Positions 5,615 to 8,359 of a stretch of 8,359 nt of DNA are shown one piece after another. Below the pieces are notes generated by a model, which saw only the letters and a program-made list of their open reading frames with translations, did no database searches and was not told the DNA's origin. Position 1 is the first letter of the stretch; each line of letters begins with the position of its first letter. The stretch spans positions 1 to 8,359 of the forward strand of contig JAJISG010000256.1 of assembly GCA_022848835.1 (NCBI GenBank), in the 5' to 3' direction. A program made the translations under genes and the position numbers. This stretch comes from Thermoplasmatota archaeon (GTDB taxonomy: Archaea > Thermoplasmatota > Thermoplasmata > RBG-16-68-12 > JAJISG01).

Positions 5615-6196
5615 GTGGAAGAAGACGCGGCCAGCTGTTTTGTGACAGTGAAATGTCGGGGACCCGGTCATTTCAGCAGCGCAGAGACTCAGGGGAAAAG
5701 GATAAGAGAAACCCTTGTCTTCGATGTAGAAGGTGATCTCACGGTCCGTGTCCTGTTCGTCTCACCATACGATGCTATCAGGGGCCCTATGGCTGAGGCC
5801 TTTGCCCTTGCCTACGGTGATGAGGATATAGACTTCTTTAGCGCAGGCCTCGTCCCTTCTGGCTTCGTCAGGCCACAGGCTCTGAGCGTGATGGAGGAGA
5901 TGAGCTTGGAGGTGTCCTGGGAACATCCTCGATACTTACTGCCAGAGCATCTCATAGGCGTGGACTATCTGGTGACAATTAACTGTGAGTTGGATGAGCC
6001 CAGGCTGGCTTATCTTACGGCTGAGGTTATTAGGTGGAAGGTGGAGAACCCCCTCAGCAAGGGACTAGACGTGAACTTCTACAGGAAGTCCAGGGATGAG
6101 GTCGAGGCTCGAGTGAGAGATCTGGTGGAGGCTCTGAGATCCGGGACTGTGGAAGAGATGGTGGAGAAGCCTGAGGAGAAGGTCGAAGTCTCCTGA
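5615..6196 (+). CDS. Low-molecular-weight phosphatase-like protein, catalytic residues lost
   Basis: The fold of the LMW protein tyrosine phosphatase/arsenate reductase family is readable from residue 43 on: strand VRVLFV, P-loop SPYDAIRGPMAEA (50-62), FSAG (75-78), and W141 in WKVENP, then a C-terminal helix (about 155-172) and a charged tail. In active members the P-loop is CX5R and the later motif ends in Asp-Pro. Here the Cys is Ser50 (codon TCA), Arg56 is kept, and the Asp is Asn145, so nucleophile and general acid are both missing and phosphatase or arsenate reductase activity is unlikely. It may bind a phospho-ligand or be decaying. Start is problematic: the frame opens at GTG 5615 (others 5642, 5648), none with a ribosome-binding site, and adds about 42 non-family residues. 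The family's own start position is an ACG at 5741 behind a strong ribosome-binding site. The longest standard frame is reported. Confidence 0.75.
   Translation: MEEDAASCFVTVKCRGPGHFSSAETQGKRIRETLVFDVEGDLTVRVLFVSPYDAIRGPMAEAFALAYGDEDIDFFSAGLVPSGFVRPQALSVMEEMSLEVSWEHPRYLLPEHLIGVDYLVTINCELDEPRLAYLTAEVIRWKVENPLSKGLDVNFYRKSRDEVEARVRDLVEALRSGTVEEMVEKPEEKVEVS
5729..5738 (+). promoter_or_regulatory. Strong Shine-Dalgarno ahead of an ACG codon
   Basis: GAAGGTGATC matches 9 of 10 bases of the sequence complementary to the usual archaeal 16S 3' end (GGAGGTGATC). The next in-frame codon at normal spacing is ACG at 5741, which encodes the residue where phosphatase-family proteins begin (M/T-VRVLFV). It suggests either initiation at ACG or a start codon lost by an ATG-to-ACG change. 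Confidence 0.6.
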
Positions 6197-6227
6197 CACT
6201 ATCGCACAGGGAGTGCGGGGAGTGGGA

Positions 6228-6246
6228 TTTCCAGGCCTTCAGGCCT
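6228..6246 (-). other. Noncanonical tRNA intron (19 nt, T-loop, position 59/60)
   Basis: On the minus strand the T-loop reads TTCAAA, then AGGCCTGAAGGCCTGGAAA, then T60 and the 3' T stem. Removal restores TTCAAAT. The junctions form a bulge-helix-bulge: outer helix is the T stem GTGGG/CCCAC, central helix TTCA/TGGA (one T-G pair), bulges AA|A and AA|T, inner helix GGCC/GGCC closed by a TGAA tetraloop. Because of the flanking A-runs the cut could shift by up to three bases without changing the mature sequence; 59/60 gives the best fold. Confidence 0.85.
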
Positions 6247-6277
6247 TTTGAACCCACGAACTCCTTCGAGACAGGAT

Positions 6278-6308
6278 GTCTCATCCGGAACTCTTCGGGA
6301 CCTCAGAT
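6278..6308 (-). other. Canonical tRNA intron (31 nt, position 37/38)
   Basis: The intron starts one base after the anticodon, the most common archaeal site. The junctions fold as a bulge-helix-bulge: outer helix CAGGA/TCCTG, central helix CTTA/TGAG (one G-T pair), bulges AG|A (5' site) and AC|A (3' site), inner helix TCTG/CGGA. This is the form cut by the archaeal splicing endonuclease. Confidence 0.92.
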
Positions 6309-6371
6309 CTTAAGTCCTGCGCCGTTGTCCAGGCTTGGCTACCCCCGCGTATCTCGTAACGATATCGGCTC

Positions 6372-6377
6372 CTTAAA
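6372..6377 (-). promoter_or_regulatory. TATA-like box for tRNA-Leu
   Basis: On the minus strand CCCTTTAAGG contains TTTAAG centred about 27 bp upstream of the tRNA 5' end at 6348, the spacing expected for an archaeal promoter that starts at or near the mature 5' end. Confidence 0.5.
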
Positions 6378-6448
6378 GGGTACGCCTGCTCCAACGTCTT
6401 GGGTTTCCCTAACTTGAGAATGACTCGTAATCTGACGCACCGAGTCTC

Positions 6449-7081
6449 CTAAGCGCTGGTGAAACCTGAGACATCATCGGACTCTTGGGGGAGGCGAACT
6501 GGCCGGAGAAGCGTCCATCCGTGGGAATGGATGAGCGTAAACAGGGTACCAAAGATCGGGACGAAGATGAGGCTGCTGATGAGGTGCAAGATCATGAAGG
6601 GTGTCAGATTGATCAAGGCATCCTGTAGGGTCCAGCCCATCAGGGGCTGATAGATGAAATACCAGCCCCCCAGGGTGGTCCACAGATCGTACGCGATGGT
6701 CGCAGGTATACTAATAGCGGTCACGATTGCGACGTTCCTGACGACTTTGAGGACCTTACGCCGTGACATTCTCCCAATGAGAGCAACGAAGACGAATCCT
6801 GACCAGGTGAAAGCGCTCATGGCCATGATATTCTGAAGGCTGTACGCTCCAGCGTAGATATTGCCGTAAATGAGGAAGTCCGAAAAGACCATGATGGTGA
6901 GGGGCACGAAGATCATATACACCCCTCCAAGGAAGTAGCCAGCGAGGATAGCAACTGCCATGACGGTTTCGATGTTGGGGACGTCAATGAGTAGAAGACG
7001 GCCCACGACGCCGATTATTATGAAGGCGGCGGCCATAGCGTTCTTCTGTCGCGTCATCTTGAACGGCGAGCTAAGTTTCAT
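6449..7081 (-). CDS. ECF-type transporter S-component-like membrane protein
   Basis: A 210-aa integral membrane protein with about six hydrophobic segments (roughly 15-32, 38-52, 54-68, 83-103, 113-132, 158-185) and a polar C-terminal tail. The pattern of an early PNIETVMAVAILAGYFLGG stretch after helix 1, then a helix ending at SDFLIYG, resembles substrate-binding S components of energy-coupling factor vitamin transporters. The assignment is by overall look, and the substrate cannot be read directly. No ATPase or EcfT gene is in the window; a shared ECF module elsewhere would be needed. The ATG at 7081 is chosen because GGAGG lies 6 bp upstream; it overlaps the DUF4430 stop by 11 bp. The frame opens further upstream but would overlap more. 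Translational coupling to a transcobalamin-like protein suggests a cobamide or similar ligand. Confidence 0.75.
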   Translation of the reverse strand: MKLSSPFKMTRQKNAMAAAFIIIGVVGRLLLIDVPNIETVMAVAILAGYFLGGVYMIFVPLTIMVFSDFLIYGNIYAGAYSLQNIMAMSAFTWSGFVFVALIGRMSRRKVLKVVRNVAIVTAISIPATIAYDLWTTLGGWYFIYQPLMGWTLQDALINLTPFMILHLISSLIFVPIFGTLFTLIHSHGWTLLRPVRLPQESDDVSGFTSA

Positions 7082-7517
7082 TCCCCGCCTCCGGTGGGTA
7101 GGTCGTATGCCTCCAAAGGATCCGATCTCCATCTTGGAGGATGTACCTGTCGGCCCCTACCTGGCCATATTCGTCGTTGACCCAATACTGCCAGAAGAAC
7201 CCTCCTTGTCCATCGCGGACGTCGTTGATGGCGTCGATCTTGGCCGCCTGCAGCGAATCCCAGTGGGTCCACCCCACTTCGAAACCCAGACTGTCAGCGG
7301 CCTCCAAGAGGAAGGACAGTACGGTTCTGTTGGTCGTTTCGGCAGAGTAGGATACGTTCCAGCTGAAGGCTTCGACCGTAAGGTTGAGGGTCACCCCCTC
7401 TTCGGGGATCGAGAGAGATGGGAGAAAGGAGAGGGTGGCCCAGAGCCCTGATATGGCTATGGCTATGCCTGTGACAAGGATGATGGCGAATTTCCCTTCA
7501 CCTCGAAGCCAACTCAT
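7071..7517 (-). CDS. DUF4430 (transcobalamin C-terminal-like) membrane-anchored protein
   Basis: A 148-aa protein: an N-terminal anchor or signal segment (about 10-32), then an extracellular domain of the DUF4430 type, related to the C-terminal domain of transcobalamin and intrinsic factor. Supporting motifs are NRTVLSFLLEAADSLGFEV (63-81), the W109-Q-Y-W-V-N114 segment corresponding to the family's W-yyvNg, Y125, and D129-G130-D131 followed by W135. Four N-glycosylation sequons (NLT, NVS, NRT, NET) fit an external location. The ATG overlaps the stop of the propeller gene by 4 bp (ATGA), and its own stop lies inside the S-component gene. In animals this domain closes over cobalamin; in prokaryotes DUF4430 proteins are often surface-bound and of unproved ligand. 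Cobamide or other ligand capture for the neighbouring membrane protein is an inference. Confidence 0.85.
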   Translation of the reverse strand: MSWLRGEGKFAIILVTGIAIAISGLWATLSFLPSLSIPEEGVTLNLTVEAFSWNVSYSAETTNRTVLSFLLEAADSLGFEVGWTHWDSLQAAKIDAINDVRDGQGGFFWQYWVNDEYGQVGADRYILQDGDRILWRHTTYPPEAGNET

Positions 7518-8359
7518 TCCCTCTGTCTTCTCCTGGTGTATAGAACGCCTAACATCACGAGAATTGCCGCCACAACGCCTCCAGCCATGTAGGGAACGTA
7601 AGGCGCCAGTGACACCGTCTCGGGAGCCTCTTCCAGGGCGTACAGGAAACCGTTATCAGAAGCGATGAGGACGAGTCCATCCACTACCACAGGAGTTGCA
7701 AGGATGTACTGGATAGGTTCAGGTCTGTACGTCCACACCACTGTGCCGTCCTCAGCGTCGATGGCGTATAGAGTTCCCTCTTCCGCATTTGTGGCAAAGA
7801 GGAGGATGCCGGATGCCAGGGTCAAGGAGCTCTGGACCGGTCCGACGAGCTCGAATTCCCAGAGCATCTCCCCCAGCGTGTTGAAGGCTGCAACTCTGCC
7901 TCCGGTCCCCAGGATGCCTGAGGCGGCGTAGATCCGTTCAGACCCGATGGCGGGGGAGGAGGTACTCGGACCGATGGAGGCCCTGTAGGCGAGGGAACCG
8001 TCGACGGTAACAGCATAGAGGTAGCCATCCATTGAAGTGAAGTAAACAAGACCATCCGCCACGACAGGGGACGAAGCAACCGGGCCCTCAGTGGCAAAGA
8101 ACCATCGCTCCCTTCCGTTTTCCTCGGCGACGCTGAGCACACCGAAAGGTTCGCTCCAGGCAAGGGTGGATGAGTTGAAGAGCCCCATGACGCCGATGTA
8201 GACTGCCCCCTCATGGATCGCGGGGGAGGACATGTGGATTGACCCAGTCTCCACGCTCCACACCACCGAGCCACTGCTGACGTTCACGGAAAGGAGCTGT
8301 CCCATCCCGCCGGTCTCGTTGAAGGTGCCAACTACCGCCCTTCCCTTGTTCACCTTCGG
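7514..8359 (-). CDS. PQQ-like beta-propeller surface protein, C-terminal anchor (5' partial)
   Basis: The frame is open to the window edge, so the N-terminus and probable signal peptide lie outside; a GTG at 8353 is only the first start-like codon in the window. The visible 281 residues hold several repeats of the PQQ-like/outer-membrane-assembly propeller type: GSVVWSVETGSIHMSSPAI, GRERWFFATEG with SSPVVADGLVYFTSMDGYLY, SSPAIGSERIYAASG, GTLYAIDAEDGTVVWTY with ATPVVVDGLVLIASDNGFLY. The recurring elements are a W/F before the blade turn, SSPA(I/V), and G-LYA. A single hydrophobic helix near the C-terminus (YMAGGVVAAILVMLGVLY) followed by RRRQRE anchors the propeller outside the cell. It overlaps the DUF4430 gene by 4 bp and leads the operon visible here. 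Metal or quinone binding cannot be claimed; these repeats mostly act as scaffolds or binding surfaces. Confidence 0.9.
   Translation of the reverse strand, partial: PKVNKGRAVVGTFNETGGMGQLLSVNVSSGSVVWSVETGSIHMSSPAIHEGAVYIGVMGLFNSSTLAWSEPFGVLSVAEENGRERWFFATEGPVASSPVVADGLVYFTSMDGYLYAVTVDGSLAYRASIGPSTSSPAIGSERIYAASGILGTGGRVAAFNTLGEMLWEFELVGPVQSSLTLASGILLFATNAEEGTLYAIDAEDGTVVWTYRPEPIQYILATPVVVDGLVLIASDNGFLYALEEAPETVSLAPYVPYMAGGVVAAILVMLGVLYTRRRQRE

Larger units (their letters stand above)
6214..6348 (-). tRNA. tRNA-Leu (anticodon UAA) with two introns
   Basis: A complete class II tRNA on the minus strand. Acceptor GCGGGGG (6348-6342) pairs with TCCCCGC (6221-6215; one G-T pair), followed by discriminator A73 (6214), as usual for leucine. 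The D stem is GCC/GGC with GG in its loop. The anticodon stem is CAGGA/TCCTG around loop C-T-TAA-G-A (anticodon at 6312-6310). A 14-nt variable arm (6271-6258) has a CTC/GAG stem, and the T stem is GTGGG/CCCAC. CCA is not encoded. The 135-nt gene holds a 31-nt intron at 37/38 and a 19-nt insert in the T-loop. Removing both leaves 85 nt with loop TTCAAAT, normal for archaeal tRNA-Leu. It reads leucine UUA codons. It lies between two convergent protein genes and has its own TATA-like box. Confidence 0.95.

Noticed and set aside
5051..6440. Recurring TTTGACGCA at 5051, 5250 and 5406, with a related TCTGACGCA at 6431
   Set aside because: One copy is inside coding sequence, spacing to promoters is inconsistent and there is no dyad symmetry, so chance is as likely as an operator.
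6422..6446. GACTCG/CGAGTC inverted repeat between tRNA-Leu and the S-component gene
   Set aside because: Only 6 bp with a 13-nt loop and no T-run on either strand; too weak to call a terminator or operator.

Overview
The window is archaeal. The evidence is an Sm-like (Lsm) gene followed directly by the ribosomal protein L37e gene, an archaeal-type thiolase translationally coupled to a DUF35 Zn-ribbon/OB protein, TATA boxes about 25-35 bp upstream of several starts (some implying leaderless mRNAs), and a tRNA gene with bulge-helix-bulge (BHB) introns and no encoded CCA. The lsm-rpl37e-purF order is typical of Euryarchaeota. An uncultured Thermoplasmatota-like lineage is my guess; a marker-gene phylogeny would be needed to place it.

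Layout. (1) 10-2418, minus strand: a compact operon read lsm > rpl37e > purF > a small PH-like hypothetical gene. The 55-codon rpl37e sits in the gap between lsm and purF. (2) 2624-4092, plus strand: a thiolase-fold enzyme and its DUF35 partner, overlapping by 4 bp. The thiolase lacks the usual nucleophilic cysteine. (3) 4093-5516, plus strand: a loosely packed stretch with an apparent class III aminotransferase remnant, a three-helix membrane protein with a tandem 18-bp repeat, a 330-bp gene-free stretch and a two-helix membrane protein. (4) 5615-6196, plus strand: a low-molecular-weight phosphatase-like protein that has lost its catalytic Cys and Asp and whose family-conserved start falls on ACG behind a strong Shine-Dalgarno (SD) sequence. 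(5) 6214-6348, minus strand: a complete tRNA-Leu(UAA) gene in the convergent gap, interrupted by two introns, one of 31 nt at 37/38 and one of 19 nt in the T-loop at 59/60. Both can be folded as BHB motifs. (6) 6449-8359, minus strand: an operon read PQQ-like beta-propeller (5' end outside the window) > DUF4430 transcobalamin-like protein > ECF-type S-component membrane protein, with 4-bp and 11-bp overlaps. This looks like a surface-anchored binding and uptake module, possibly for a cobamide.

The most interesting items are the doubly interrupted tRNA-Leu, the Cys-less thiolase/DUF35 pair (architecture reminiscent of the steroid aldolase Ltp2 with ChsH2-DUF35), the catalytically disarmed phosphatase fold, and the propeller/DUF4430/S-component operon. 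All family assignments come from reading motifs; no database search was run.
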